Shown piece by piece: positions 34,001 to 42,601 of a DNA stretch of 64,000 nucleotides; the first letter of the stretch is position 1, and each line of letters begins with the position of its first letter. Source of the DNA: VXYL01 sp965116935. GTDB taxonomy: Bacteria > Pseudomonadota > Gammaproteobacteria > Pseudomonadales > Azotimanducaceae. Both the position numbers and the translations under genes were made by a program. The stretch is taken from NCBI GenBank assembly GCA_965116935.1, contig OZ220737.1, forward strand, positions 806,001 to 870,000, in the 5' to 3' direction. The notes under the pieces are model-generated. The model ran no database searches, was not told the origin of the DNA, and saw nothing but the letters and a program-made list of their open reading frames with translations.

Positions 34001-34603
34001 GTGAGTGTGCGCGGTGAGACGGACGGTGACAGCTTGCACATGCAACTTGCCAAGCGGCTGGCTGCCGCACGCAATGGCGATGCCGCCGCTGTCGAGCAGC
34101 TTGTCGCCTTTGCGGCGAAGTTCGTCTATCGGCGGGCGCTGGTGCAAGTGGGTCGGCCCCACGACGCCGAGGAGATCGTTCAGGAAGTGATGATGAAGAT
34201 GCTTCGTCGAATTGACTACTTGCCGCAGGAAGGCAAGCGGATCGCCGGCTGGCTGCATCGGGTGACCCGCAACGCCGCGATCGACCGCTTTCGCAAGCGG
34301 CCACCGCTTCAGCGGGCGGACGCAGAAGTACTTGCGGAGCTCGCCGCACCGTCAGAGACGGAACCCGCCGATCGGGCGGGAAGGCAAGAACTGGTTGAAC
34401 TGCTTCTCGATTTTCTTGGCGAGTTGCCGCGGCGGCAGCGCGAGGTCTTTGATCTCGTGGAACTGCAAGGCATCTCGATCAACGATGTGGCAAGCGAGCT
34501 TCGTATTCGGCCCGCGAGCGTGCGCGGCAGCCTGTTCAAGGCGCGCCGGCGGCTTCGGCAACGGATGATCGCGGTTTGGCCTGATGTCGGGGATGAGCGA
34601 TGA
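34001..34603 (+). CDS. ECF-family RNA polymerase sigma factor
   Basis: 200 aa from a GTG at 34001; an ATG at 34040 is the alternative. Region 2 reads VGRPHDAEEIVQEVMMKMLR...IAGWLHRVTRNAAIDRFRKR, and region 4 reads LPRRQREVFDLVELQGISINDVASELRIRPASVRGSLFKARRRL. The protein would direct RNA polymerase to an extracytoplasmic-stress or secretion regulon. Its stop overlaps the anti-sigma gene by ATGA, so both are made together. A TTGACC-like box lies about 70 bp upstream of the start. Confidence 0.9.
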   Translation: MSVRGETDGDSLHMQLAKRLAAARNGDAAAVEQLVAFAAKFVYRRALVQVGRPHDAEEIVQEVMMKMLRRIDYLPQEGKRIAGWLHRVTRNAAIDRFRKRPPLQRADAEVLAELAAPSETEPADRAGRQELVELLLDFLGELPRRQREVFDLVELQGISINDVASELRIRPASVRGSLFKARRRLRQRMIAVWPDVGDER

Positions 34604-35085
34604 CTTGCCCTAGTACCGCCAAATTGCTGAGTGCAGACATCGCTGAGTTGCGCGACTCTGACGGCGACCTGGCGGGGCACATCGAAACGTGTGCGGAATG
34701 CCGCGAAGCCGTTGCGGGAATCTTGGCGGCCACCGATGCGCTCGGTGGTGTGATGAGCCACGCGGCCTCCCTTGATGCCAAGGCGCTGGTGGCGCAGGAA
34801 GGAGAGGCCAAGGCGTCACGAAGCGCTCGGCACTCGATTGCACTCGCTTGGCGTAAGTGGGGCGCTTGGCCTGCCGCCGGCGCCGCGGCTGCCGCCGTTG
34901 CCGCAGTGGCGCTGTATCTCGCCACGTTCACGCCGGAGCCGGTGCTCATGGGCGAGCCGTGGTTTCCGACCGACCCCCCACCGCGGCCGCTGCTTGCCGC
35001 CGCCCCCGGTCACGATGTCGTCGTGATCGCGACTGATGACCCAGACATCACCATCGTCTGGCTGGTAGAGGAGAAACCCGAATGA
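34600..35085 (+). CDS. zinc-finger anti-sigma factor
   Basis: 161 aa. The N-terminus carries the ZAS zinc motif HxxxCxxC as HIETCAECREA (about residues 27-37), which binds the cognate ECF sigma factor. A basic patch and one transmembrane segment (about 90-110, AAGAAAAAVAAVALYLATF) follow, with a short C-terminal region ending in PEVTIVW-like strands that should be periplasmic. It overlaps both neighbours by 4 nt (ATGA). Release of the sigma factor would depend on a periplasmic signal sensed by the C-terminal part. Confidence 0.82.
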   Translation: MTCPSTAKLLSADIAELRDSDGDLAGHIETCAECREAVAGILAATDALGGVMSHAASLDAKALVAQEGEAKASRSARHSIALAWRKWGAWPAAGAAAAAVAAVALYLATFTPEPVLMGEPWFPTDPPPRPLLAAAPGHDVVVIATDDPDITIVWLVEEKPE

Positions 35086-35921
35086 ACCGTAAAGCGACCC
35101 GCATCGTCACTGTCGTCGCGGTGTTGTGTCTCCTTCCGGGTTGCGAGGAGCGTGCTGCCGAACCAGATCGCCCCAGCACCTTGCCGCCGCACATGATTGC
35201 GTTGGAGACACGGACTTTCACCCTTGAAGGCGTCAGTCCCATGGAAGCCGCGAACATCATCGACGCTTATGTGTATCGAGATCGACCGCACAACCCCGGC
35301 ATGATCTCGGCAGACCGCAACATGCTGAGCGTACGGGAGACGGCGGATAACCTGGACCGCATAGGTCGCGTGATCGACGAGCTCAATGCCAGCGCAACGA
35401 AGCCTGCGACGGAGACAACGCTCCATTTCCAGCTCGTGGAGGCCAATGGCACGAGCGAAACTGATCCTAGGATCGCGGATGTGGAGGCACAGCTCAGGAA
35501 CGTACTTCGATTTGAAGGATATCGATTGCTTGGCGAGGCGTTCGTCACAACGCAAGCGGGCCCGATCGACCAGCCGATCCGGACGCCCGACGGCCGGCGG
35601 TTCAGGATTGAAGGCTCGTATGGGGAGGGGTTGATCCGAACCGGGGCCAATATCAACATCGTCGATTCCAACCGGGAGCTTTCGCTGACCTTCTCTACCA
35701 GAGCGACGGAGCGGTTGAGTCCCACCCGCAGCTCTACCGGCACAACCGTGTTGCTGCGCTCCACTGTCAACATCCGGCACGGTCAGACAGTCGTGCTCGG
35801 CAGTGCTCGCGCGCCGGGATCTCACCTAGCCAGCAATGGCGAATACGGCGAATACCGACCGGGTCCACAAGTCATCCTGATCCTCCGCGCAACGGCGGCG
35901 ACGCCGGACGGCAACGCCTAG
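35082..35921 (+). CDS. lipoprotein with secretin-like N-domain and beta domain
   Basis: 279 aa. The signal peptide ends in a lipobox LPGC (about residue 21), so the mature protein is lipidated. Residues about 45-110 (FTLEGVSPMEAANIIDAYV...MLSVRETADNLDRIGRVIDEL) match the N1-type repeat of secretins. The C-terminal 60 residues (LLRSTVNIRHGQTVVLGSA) resemble the beta-strand end of secretin gates, but the protein is far too short to form a full secretin. It is the third gene of a translationally coupled sigma/anti-sigma operon. It could be the sensed or regulated envelope component; its exact role is unknown. Confidence 0.75.
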   Translation: MNRKATRIVTVVAVLCLLPGCEERAAEPDRPSTLPPHMIALETRTFTLEGVSPMEAANIIDAYVYRDRPHNPGMISADRNMLSVRETADNLDRIGRVIDELNASATKPATETTLHFQLVEANGTSETDPRIADVEAQLRNVLRFEGYRLLGEAFVTTQAGPIDQPIRTPDGRRFRIEGSYGEGLIRTGANINIVDSNRELSLTFSTRATERLSPTRSSTGTTVLLRSTVNIRHGQTVVLGSARAPGSHLASNGEYGEYRPGPQVILILRATAATPDGNA

Positions 35922-35932
35922 CGCTTGGACAT

Positions 35933-35968
35933 GACGGGCCTCGGCGGGAAGTCATTGAAGCCTTCCCC
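35933..35968 (-). repeat. inverted repeat, right of the ECF operon
   Basis: Inverted partner of 33864-33900, beginning 12 bp after the lipoprotein stop. It can fold locally into GGGAAG...GCCTTCCC, so it may also act as a terminator. Confidence 0.6.
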
Positions 35969-36050
35969 CGAAGTGCCGAGCCAACGTGGCGGCCAGCACA
36001 CCTTTCTGCGCGTGCCTCCGCTAATCTCGAACCCGACTCCGCACCTATCG

Positions 36051-37367
36051 TTACGTTGTGGGTTTCGGCGGCTTGACCGCCAGCATGAGAGCGGCTGCCG
36101 TTAGGTTCGCGGCGGCTACGGCGATCATGGCGCCGGTGTAGTCGCCGACGCTGTCGCGGTAGAACGCCACGAGCAGCGGGGCGGCGGCGCCGAAGACCAG
36201 CGAGAACGGCATGGCGGCGCTGCGGACGGCGCCTAGGTGGCGGCGGCCGAAGAAGCCGGCCCAGATCACTTCCTGAATCGGGATCATGCCGCCCCAGCCC
36301 ACGCCCAGGAGAAAGAAGCCGACGATTGCCCATGCCAGCGAATCGAAGGCGAGCGCGGCGACGATCAGCAGCAATGAACTGCCTGTAACGGCACTGCCGA
36401 GTGCGCCGAGGGGCCTCGCCTGCAGGCGGTCGATGAAGAATCCCCAGATGGGCTTCGCCAGCATGGCCGGAATGGAGGTGACAACGATCATCTGCGCCGC
36501 CAGGGTCGGCGTGAAGCCTTCGTCGTCGAGCCACGGCATGGCGTGGAGCAGCACGACGACGATGTTGATGGTGAAGAGGCCAAAAGCGACGATCAGGGCA
36601 TAGAAGGCGAAGCTGCCGAGCGCCTGGCGTCTGGTCATGGAACGGGCGAAGTCGGCTTCGGCGAGGGCAGTGCGTCCGGCCGCTGCGTCCGCCGCAGTCT
36701 TGCCGTCCGGCAATAAGCCGTGGTCTTCCGGGGCGCGCCGCACGAACAGCGACACGGGCGCCGCAACCAAGAGCGAAGCCACAGCCAGAGCCTCCCACGC
36801 GCTGCGCCAGCCCCAGGCTTCGATGGCCCAGGTCACGGCGGGCGTGACGGCAATGCCAGCAAAGGAAACACCCATCGCCGCCATCGCCACGGCGAAGCCA
36901 CGCCGTTCCACGAACCACTTGGCGAGCGTTACGTTGACCACGAGATTGCCCATGAGGCCGGCGCCGGCGGTGAGCAGCACGCCGTTCACGACGATCCAGC
37001 CGGCCAGCGTTTCCGTGCTGCCGAGAAGCCACAGCGACGCGGAGCAGGCAAGGGTGCCGAAAAGCATGAAGCGGCGCCCGCCGTGCCGATCCACCCATGC
37101 GCCGATGAGGAAACCGACGCCAGCCATCACGAACATGCCGAGGGAGCGGGGGATGGTGTATTCGGCACGGCTCCAGCCGAGTTCCTCCACCATCGGTGCC
37201 ATGAAAGGCCCCGCGACGTAGTTGGTGACGCCCACGGCAACGAGCTGCGTCACGAAGGCGACGCCGATCAGCCAATAGCCGTAGTAGATGCGGTTGGCCG
37301 GTTGCTCTGGAGGGAGGGCATCTTGCCCTCCATGCGTGGCGTCGGCCCCGCTCACGGGACTGTGCAT
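36051..37367 (-). CDS. major facilitator superfamily transporter
   Basis: 438 aa from the ATG at 37367; an ATG at 37400 is also in frame. Twelve hydrophobic segments can be counted, with the loop 2-3 motif GAWVDRHGGRRFML and its counterpart GFFIDRLQARPLG in the second half. It resembles the oxalate/formate antiporter-like MFS group (YYGYWLIGVAFVTQ at TM1). The substrate is unknown. The N-terminal cytoplasmic tail is encoded by DNA that contains a GGAGGGC/GCCCTCC palindrome (37313-37331) of the dispersed family, so a repeat seems to have entered the coding sequence. Confidence 0.88.
   Translation of the reverse strand: MHSPVSGADATHGGQDALPPEQPANRIYYGYWLIGVAFVTQLVAVGVTNYVAGPFMAPMVEELGWSRAEYTIPRSLGMFVMAGVGFLIGAWVDRHGGRRFMLFGTLACSASLWLLGSTETLAGWIVVNGVLLTAGAGLMGNLVVNVTLAKWFVERRGFAVAMAAMGVSFAGIAVTPAVTWAIEAWGWRSAWEALAVASLLVAAPVSLFVRRAPEDHGLLPDGKTAADAAAGRTALAEADFARSMTRRQALGSFAFYALIVAFGLFTINIVVVLLHAMPWLDDEGFTPTLAAQMIVVTSIPAMLAKPIWGFFIDRLQARPLGALGSAVTGSSLLLIVAALAFDSLAWAIVGFFLLGVGWGGMIPIQEVIWAGFFGRRHLGAVRSAAMPFSLVFGAAAPLLVAFYRDSVGDYTGAMIAVAAANLTAAALMLAVKPPKPTT
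37313..37331. repeat. palindromic repeat inside the MFS coding sequence
   Basis: GGAGGGCA and TGCCCTCC-type arms (7-bp perfect, GGAGGGC/GCCCTCC) around a 5-nt loop, encoding part of the disordered N-terminal tail of the transporter (GGQDALPP). Confidence 0.65.
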
Positions 37368-37449
37368 GGACCAGTTGCAAGGTCGCGATCTGCTACGCAT
37401 CCCATGACGTTTGCGCGCCTTGCGGAGGAGTCGAAGATGCCCTCCTCAA

Positions 37450-37669
37450 GCCCGGATCATCCATGAATGCGCGTAGCGAGGGCGACGAGACGCCGCTGTG
37501 GCTGGACGCGCACGCGTGCCAGGAGGCACGGAGTGTAGGCACCCGAAGGCATAGCTGCGCACTATTTCGAGGGGGCCGGAGCGAACGTGTCCGAAGGACA
37601 CGCGAGTACTGCACAGCCACAGCGAGTGGATCGTCGTCCGCAGTAGGGCAATCATGGATGATCCGGGCT
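37450..37669. repeat. 220-bp element with nested inverted repeats
   Basis: Bounded by a perfect 18-bp inverted repeat, AGCCCGGATCATCCATGA (37450-37467) and its complement at 37652-37669. Inside is a second pair, CGCTGTGGCTG and CAGCCACAGCG, about 40 bp in on each side, and a GTGTCC-gaa-GGACAC hairpin. The whole can fold into one long branched stem. It lies between the MFS start and the DUF5916 stop. It could be a MITE or a structured RNA; no flanking direct repeat is clear. Confidence 0.7.
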
Positions 37670-37681
37670 GGGAGGGCCTTC

Positions 37682-40627
37682 CTAGCCGCCGAGCCGATAG
37701 CGGAGTTTGATTACCAGCATGTCCACCAAGGGGTCGGTGAATGCATCCCGGTAGAGCTCGCCAAAGCCGTCGCGAGGGCGTGCGAACGGGTCGTCAATGT
37801 CATACGCGTTGGCGAGGTTGCTGCCGCGGTTGTACACCACGAAGAGGTCGGAAAGCGGGGCGATTTGCCAGCGGTAGCGAAGCTGCATGGTGAGTTGGCT
37901 GATGGTGAAGTCGTCGTTCGCTTCGCCTTCCGGGCGGGTGCGGGGCTGCAAGTAGTCCTCGCCTTCGAGGATTTGCAGGAGTTCCTGCTCTGCGGCGCGA
38001 ATGCCGGCCCATTGCATCGTGAGACGCAGTTGCTGGCGGGCGGAGAGGAAGTAGTCCACGGCCAAGCGCGGTTGCAGGTCCGAGGCTTCGAAGGTGGCGA
38101 AGTCGGCGTCGTTCCATACATAGCGTAGCCAGCCGTCGCGGTCTGTGTATTGCAGGTCGAAGTCGAGCGAGAAGCGGTCCATCGGCTTCAAGGTGACGCC
38201 AAGGGCGGCCGTGTAGCTCATGCCGCCAAGGTCTTCGCTCAAGGCCACCGCCTGTGCACTCAAGGCAATCGGCCGGCTGGTGTCGGTGCCGAACGCGAGC
38301 TCGACGTTGTAGCGTTTGTCGATCTGGAACACGCCGTTGCCACGGCTCTCGAGGTCTTCCCACCGCTTCGGAAAATACCGGAGCGCCGTGCGCAGTTCAT
38401 TGCGGTTCTTGAAGGTGAAGGTGTTGAGGAAAAACGATCCGGTGCGCGTGTTCTGGCCCTCGGCGTTGTCCCAGTTGGCGATGGAGAACATCGTCGTCAG
38501 GCGCCTTAGGCCGAATACGTCAGGCCGGATCATGGTCAGGGAATAAAAGCCACCGAAGTTGCTGTTGCGCTCGAGGAAGCCGACGTCGTTGATGTCGAGG
38601 TTTTCATCGACGAAGTCGAGCCGAACGGCGTGCTGAAGCCCGCGCGCTTGGGTGTAGTAGAAATCCGCCCAGCCACCGTAGCCCCGCTGGCTATCGTCCA
38701 TGTCTTCGTCGCACTTGCGAGTTCGCGCCATGCCGTCCGGCGAGGCCGTGCAGCGCACATCGCTCGCCAGGGTTTGCATCTCGGCGAGAATCTTGCCGCC
38801 GGGGCTCAGGTACTGCAGGTCCAGCCCGTGTACCGTCGCGGAACGCAACGGGTGATCGACGTGGGTACCGATGTAGCCATACGCCTGCCGGCCGTTGCCG
38901 ACGTTCTCGTAAAGTGCCCGAACCACGCCGAAGTTGCGGCCGTCGCCGCGCACGTGTACGTCCTGTTCCATGCCGAGGCTGTCAGTCATGGTGGCCTTCA
39001 GCACCGGTTCATCCTCGAACGCGGTTAGGACGCCATAGCGCACGCCGCCGCTCTGGCCGGTGATCTTGGCGGCGCCAAGCAGGTCCGTTGGCTGCGACAG
39101 GCGGTGGGGCGCCACGTCCAGGTCGTCGGCGTACTCGATCACGGGGGCGCCGCCGATGCGGCGGGTGTTGAGCACGCTCGACGGCGTGCGCTGGAACGAG
39201 GACATGGTGCGTCTCGAGCCGGAGTCGTCGGCCCTCATGCCGGAGCCGCCGCTGCCGCCGCCGGGGCGCGGTGTTGCCGAGCGCCCGGAAGTGGCGAAGA
39301 TTTCGCTGCCCTCGAGGAAGAACAGGCGCTTCTCCGGGAAGTAGGTCTCGCGGGCGGTGAGATTGATCACCACATCGTCGGTTTCCACCGCGCCGAAGTC
39401 CGGCAACGCCGCCGCCGTCACCTGGAAGTTGGACGATGGGCGCCAGAAAACATCGACGCCAGCGTTAAACGTCTCGTCGCCGTCGGCGGCATTCGCCGCC
39501 CCGGAGATGTAGGGGTAGGCTTCAAGCTGCTCCTTTGGCACCACGCCGGGCAGCGACACCGGCTGCAGCGCCGACATGAACCGGGCCACCGTGCGCGGCA
39601 GCGCCGGCCAGCCCCAGCGCTCGTCGAGATGCGCCACTTTGCGGTTCGAGTAGATGCCCATCACCCGATCGCCGTCCGTGCGCGGCATCGACATCATCGA
39701 CCACGGCAGGAAGAGCTCCGCGCTCCAGCCGTCGTCCAGCTCCGCCGTGGCGCTGTCCCACGGGCCGTCCCACTCCCTTGAGTAGTTGCGTTCCGGCGCA
39801 ACCTTGCCGTCCTGCACGGAGCCGCCCAGGTTGACGCTGAACCAATAGCCGTACAGGCCTTCACCGGAGGTGTCGAGGGTCAGGCCCCAACTGTCTCTGT
39901 TGATGTAGTCGTCGCGCGAGGAAAGGCGGGCGATGAGGGTGTCTGGCGGCTGCTCGTTCCACACCCCCACATGGAGGCCGCGGTCGGTGTAGAAGTAGCG
40001 GGCGATGGTACGGAAGCGGGCTGGCGTGAGGGTGTCCGGCTCGACGACCATCATGTTGTCGTAGCCGGGGACGTCGTTCCAGATCGCCTCGTCAAGGCGG
40101 CCGTCGATGGTGATTGCGGCGCCGTCGATGCGCGGTACGACGATGGCTTCGCCGGCGGCCTGCAACCTCAGATCGCGACCGGGGCCAGGCGGGGTGCCTT
40201 CCTCCTCGGGCTGGGCCGCCACGGTGGGTGTGGGTTGGGGTGCGGGCGTGTCGGGCATGTCCTCGCCAGGGGTTGGCACCTGCGGAGCCGCTGGCATCTC
40301 ATCGGCAATCTGCTCCATCGCCGGCTCGGCGCGGGGCGCGTCCACCCAGTACCAGACCGCCGTGATCCCCAGCGCTCGCGCCCGCGCCATCAGGGCCCGG
40401 GTTTCGCCTTCGTCGCCCGATTGCGAGATGACGCGATACATGCGCCCACGATCGGTATCAACCGCCACCACCCGAACACCAAGCTCGGGGTGGTGCACAA
40501 GCTCGGTGCAAAACCGCTCCGCGTTGCTGCGTGCCTGAAAGCTGCCAAACACCGCCGCGGCAGCGAACGCCTCGCTGCAGAGCCACATCGCCGCACCGGC
40601 CAAGAGGGCCGGCAACACCCGCCTCAT
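37682..40627 (-). CDS. SPOR-CBM9-DUF5916 outer-membrane protein
   Basis: 981 aa. A signal peptide (about 1-23) is followed by a SPOR-like domain (about 26-98, VFGSFQARSNAERF...MYRVISQSG...VWYWVD) and a Pro-rich linker. A CBM9-like module (about 165-350, DGRLDEAIWNDVPG...DDYINRDSWGLTLDT) comes next, then a long beta-barrel of the DUF5916 family ending VIKLRYRLGG. DUF5916 proteins are thought to be outer-membrane barrels linked to carbohydrate or peptide handling. SPOR domains bind denuded peptidoglycan, so the protein may bridge wall and outer membrane at the septum (inference). Confidence 0.85.
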   Translation of the reverse strand: MRRVLPALLAGAAMWLCSEAFAAAAVFGSFQARSNAERFCTELVHHPELGVRVVAVDTDRGRMYRVISQSGDEGETRALMARARALGITAVWYWVDAPRAEPAMEQIADEMPAAPQVPTPGEDMPDTPAPQPTPTVAAQPEEEGTPPGPGRDLRLQAAGEAIVVPRIDGAAITIDGRLDEAIWNDVPGYDNMMVVEPDTLTPARFRTIARYFYTDRGLHVGVWNEQPPDTLIARLSSRDDYINRDSWGLTLDTSGEGLYGYWFSVNLGGSVQDGKVAPERNYSREWDGPWDSATAELDDGWSAELFLPWSMMSMPRTDGDRVMGIYSNRKVAHLDERWGWPALPRTVARFMSALQPVSLPGVVPKEQLEAYPYISGAANAADGDETFNAGVDVFWRPSSNFQVTAAALPDFGAVETDDVVINLTARETYFPEKRLFFLEGSEIFATSGRSATPRPGGGSGGSGMRADDSGSRRTMSSFQRTPSSVLNTRRIGGAPVIEYADDLDVAPHRLSQPTDLLGAAKITGQSGGVRYGVLTAFEDEPVLKATMTDSLGMEQDVHVRGDGRNFGVVRALYENVGNGRQAYGYIGTHVDHPLRSATVHGLDLQYLSPGGKILAEMQTLASDVRCTASPDGMARTRKCDEDMDDSQRGYGGWADFYYTQARGLQHAVRLDFVDENLDINDVGFLERNSNFGGFYSLTMIRPDVFGLRRLTTMFSIANWDNAEGQNTRTGSFFLNTFTFKNRNELRTALRYFPKRWEDLESRGNGVFQIDKRYNVELAFGTDTSRPIALSAQAVALSEDLGGMSYTAALGVTLKPMDRFSLDFDLQYTDRDGWLRYVWNDADFATFEASDLQPRLAVDYFLSARQQLRLTMQWAGIRAAEQELLQILEGEDYLQPRTRPEGEANDDFTISQLTMQLRYRWQIAPLSDLFVVYNRGSNLANAYDIDDPFARPRDGFGELYRDAFTDPLVDMLVIKLRYRLGG

Positions 40628-40700
40628 GGAAAGCCCCTCACACCGAATCCACCGAATCGCGCACGATTATAGATGCCCGCGGAGGTTCCCCTTTGTTGCG
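40628..40700. other. upstream region of the DUF5916 gene
   Basis: Short stretch between the DUF5916 start and a dispersed repeat, and presumably the place of its promoter; no clear boxes were picked out. Confidence 0.3.
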
Positions 40701-40919
40701 CTAGCGGGCAGTAGCGAGCCCCCCTCGAACAAGCCCGCCGGCAAACACCAAGGTAGCAGCCCCTGCCATGCGGGGGCCTCTCTGGACGGAGGGCGTCCCG
40801 CCCTCCAAGCGTGCCGAAGGCGCGCACGCAGCGGAGCCGGCCAAGGCCGCCGCACCCCGCGTTCCAGAGAACGCCAACAAAGCGCCAGCCCCCGAACAAC
40901 GCCACCAACGACCAGCCTC
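40701..40919 (+). repeat. dispersed repeat, copy 2
   Basis: Second copy of the roughly 220-bp repeat at 27836-28057, same orientation, starting CTAGCGGGCAGTAGCGAGCC and containing the palindrome at 40788-40806. It lies between the divergent DUF5916 and GYD genes. Confidence 0.8.
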
Positions 40920-41004
40920 GAGCGCCGTCCGTTCGCGAGTTGCACCGGCGGTGCCTTCAGCCGATGATCGAAACTGGTGAATCCGCAACGTGCAGGAGGA
41001 GGCG

Positions 41005-41325
41005 ATGGGCAAGTTTCTGATTCAGGCGAATTACACGCAATCCGGGCTCACCGGGCTGCAGCGGGAAGGTGGCACATCGCGCCGCGCCGCGTTGACGGCT
41101 ACGGTGGAGAGCGTCGGTGGCACCGTGGAGGCGCTGTACTACGCCTTCGGCGAGTGGGACGTCTATCTCATCGTCGACCTGCCGGACGAAACCGCGGCCA
41201 CGGCGTTGTCCATCGCCATTGGCGCGGCGGGAGCGCTCAGCCTCAAGGTCACCGTGTTGGTGACGCCTGAGTCCGTGGACGATGCGATAGCGAAGAGCGT
41301 TGCCTATCGGCCGCCGGGGGCCTGA
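41005..41325 (+). CDS. GYD-domain protein
   Basis: 106 aa from the ATG at 41005, which has a strong GGAGGAGG before it. The family motif appears as FGEWDVYLIVDLPD (GYD reads GEWD here), with MGKFLIQANYTQSGLTGL at the start and VTVLVTPESVDDAI near the end. GYD proteins are small ferredoxin-like-fold (alpha/beta) proteins of unknown function, often near metabolic genes. It precedes the sialidase by 36 bp and may be co-transcribed with it. Confidence 0.85.
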   Translation: MGKFLIQANYTQSGLTGLQREGGTSRRAALTATVESVGGTVEALYYAFGEWDVYLIVDLPDETAATALSIAIGAAGALSLKVTVLVTPESVDDAIAKSVAYRPPGA

Positions 41326-41361
41326 CGGCGCGGATATCCCTCGGCCTGCTTCGCCGCAGCC

Positions 41362-42501
41362 GTGAGCGATTGCGACAAGCGGGACCTGTTCGAGGCTCGC
41401 ACGGGCGGCTATCGCGTCTATCGCATACCCGGCATTGTCGTGACGAGTCGGGGCGTGGTGCTGGCGCACTGCGAGGCGCGCAAGGGCCGGGGCGGGGACT
41501 GGGACCCAATCGACATCGTCATGCGCCGCAGCCTCGACGGCGGCGCTACTTGGCAGGCGCCGTTTGTGGCCGTGGACCATCGCCGCTATGCCGGTGGCGG
41601 GCCGATCAACAACTTCGTCTGCTTCCCGGATCGCGTCACGGGCGACGTGGAAGTGCTGTTCTGCCACAACTACGCCCGCGTCTATTCCATGCGCAGCCAC
41701 GACGACGGCTTGACGTTCACGGAACCTGCCGATGTCACTCCCGTCTTCGAAGAGTTTCGCCAGCACTACCCGTGGCGCGTCATCGCCGTCGGCCCCGGCC
41801 ACGGCATACAGCTAGGCAACGGACGCCTCGTGGTGGCAACGTGGATGTCCGACGGCACGGGAACGGAATTCGGCCCCGGACGACTCGGACACCGGCCCTC
41901 CGAGGTGGCGGTCGTGTACAGCGATGACCACGGCCGCACCTGGCAATGCGGCGAGTTCGTGGCGCACAACGAGGATCGGTTCCGGCATCCGAACGAAACC
42001 TGCATGGCGGAGCTGTCGGACGGCCGCGTGCTCTGCAACGTTCGCTCGGAGTCGCATACCCATCGGCGCTTGGTCTCGGTCAGCGACGATGGCGCGACCG
42101 GGTGGTCGGAGCCGCGCTTCGATGACGCCCTCGTGGAAGCTATCTGCTGCGCGGGTTTCGTCGGCTTCGACACCGCGGATGGGCGTGCTTTCGCGTTCTC
42201 CCATCCGGGCGTCTTGGAACGCACCATGCCCGGCGGCCCTGGCGAGCGCGGCGTCGGCGCAGCCGAAACCGGCAAGCCTTTTGACCGCAAGCGCTTGACG
42301 GTGCGCCTGAGCGAAGACGACTGTGCGACTTGGACGGCGTCACGCGTGCTCGAATGTGGCCCCGCCGGCTACTCCGACCTCGCCGTCCTGCCGGATGGCA
42401 CGCTCCTCAGCCTCTACGAATGCGACCACGTCACCGGCATGTACGACGACCGCTACCTGCGCCTCGCACGCTTCGACGCCGAATGGATCCGCAACGGGTA
42501 A
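41362..42501 (+). CDS. exo-alpha-sialidase/BNR-repeat glycosidase
   Basis: 379 aa from a GTG. The Arg-Ile-Pro motif is YRIPGIV (about residue 20), and Asp-boxes are seen as SLDGGATW, SHDDGLTF and SDDHGRTW, which mark the six-bladed propeller of sialidases. It lacks a signal peptide, so it would act in the cytoplasm or the start is misplaced. Sialidases release sialic acids, but family members also include other glycosidases and non-enzymatic BNR proteins. The stop is followed by the palindrome at 42531-42551 and a convergent adenosine deaminase. Confidence 0.82.
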   Translation: MSDCDKRDLFEARTGGYRVYRIPGIVVTSRGVVLAHCEARKGRGGDWDPIDIVMRRSLDGGATWQAPFVAVDHRRYAGGGPINNFVCFPDRVTGDVEVLFCHNYARVYSMRSHDDGLTFTEPADVTPVFEEFRQHYPWRVIAVGPGHGIQLGNGRLVVATWMSDGTGTEFGPGRLGHRPSEVAVVYSDDHGRTWQCGEFVAHNEDRFRHPNETCMAELSDGRVLCNVRSESHTHRRLVSVSDDGATGWSEPRFDDALVEAICCAGFVGFDTADGRAFAFSHPGVLERTMPGGPGERGVGAAETGKPFDRKRLTVRLSEDDCATWTASRVLECGPAGYSDLAVLPDGTLLSLYECDHVTGMYDDRYLRLARFDAEWIRNG

Positions 42502-42530
42502 GGGTTGTGGACCTGGAGCGGGCCCTCGGA

Positions 42531-42551
42531 GGGAAGGCATTCTGCCTTCCC
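42531..42551. terminator. palindromic repeat between convergent genes
   Basis: Perfect 9-bp arms GGGAAGGCA/TGCCTTCCC around TTC, placed between the convergent sialidase and adenosine deaminase stops, where a bidirectional terminator would be expected. Confidence 0.55.
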
Positions 42552-42601
42552 TGTTCGCCGCAAGGCGCACGGACGCTCTATTCGTGGAACATGTAGCAGC
42601 T

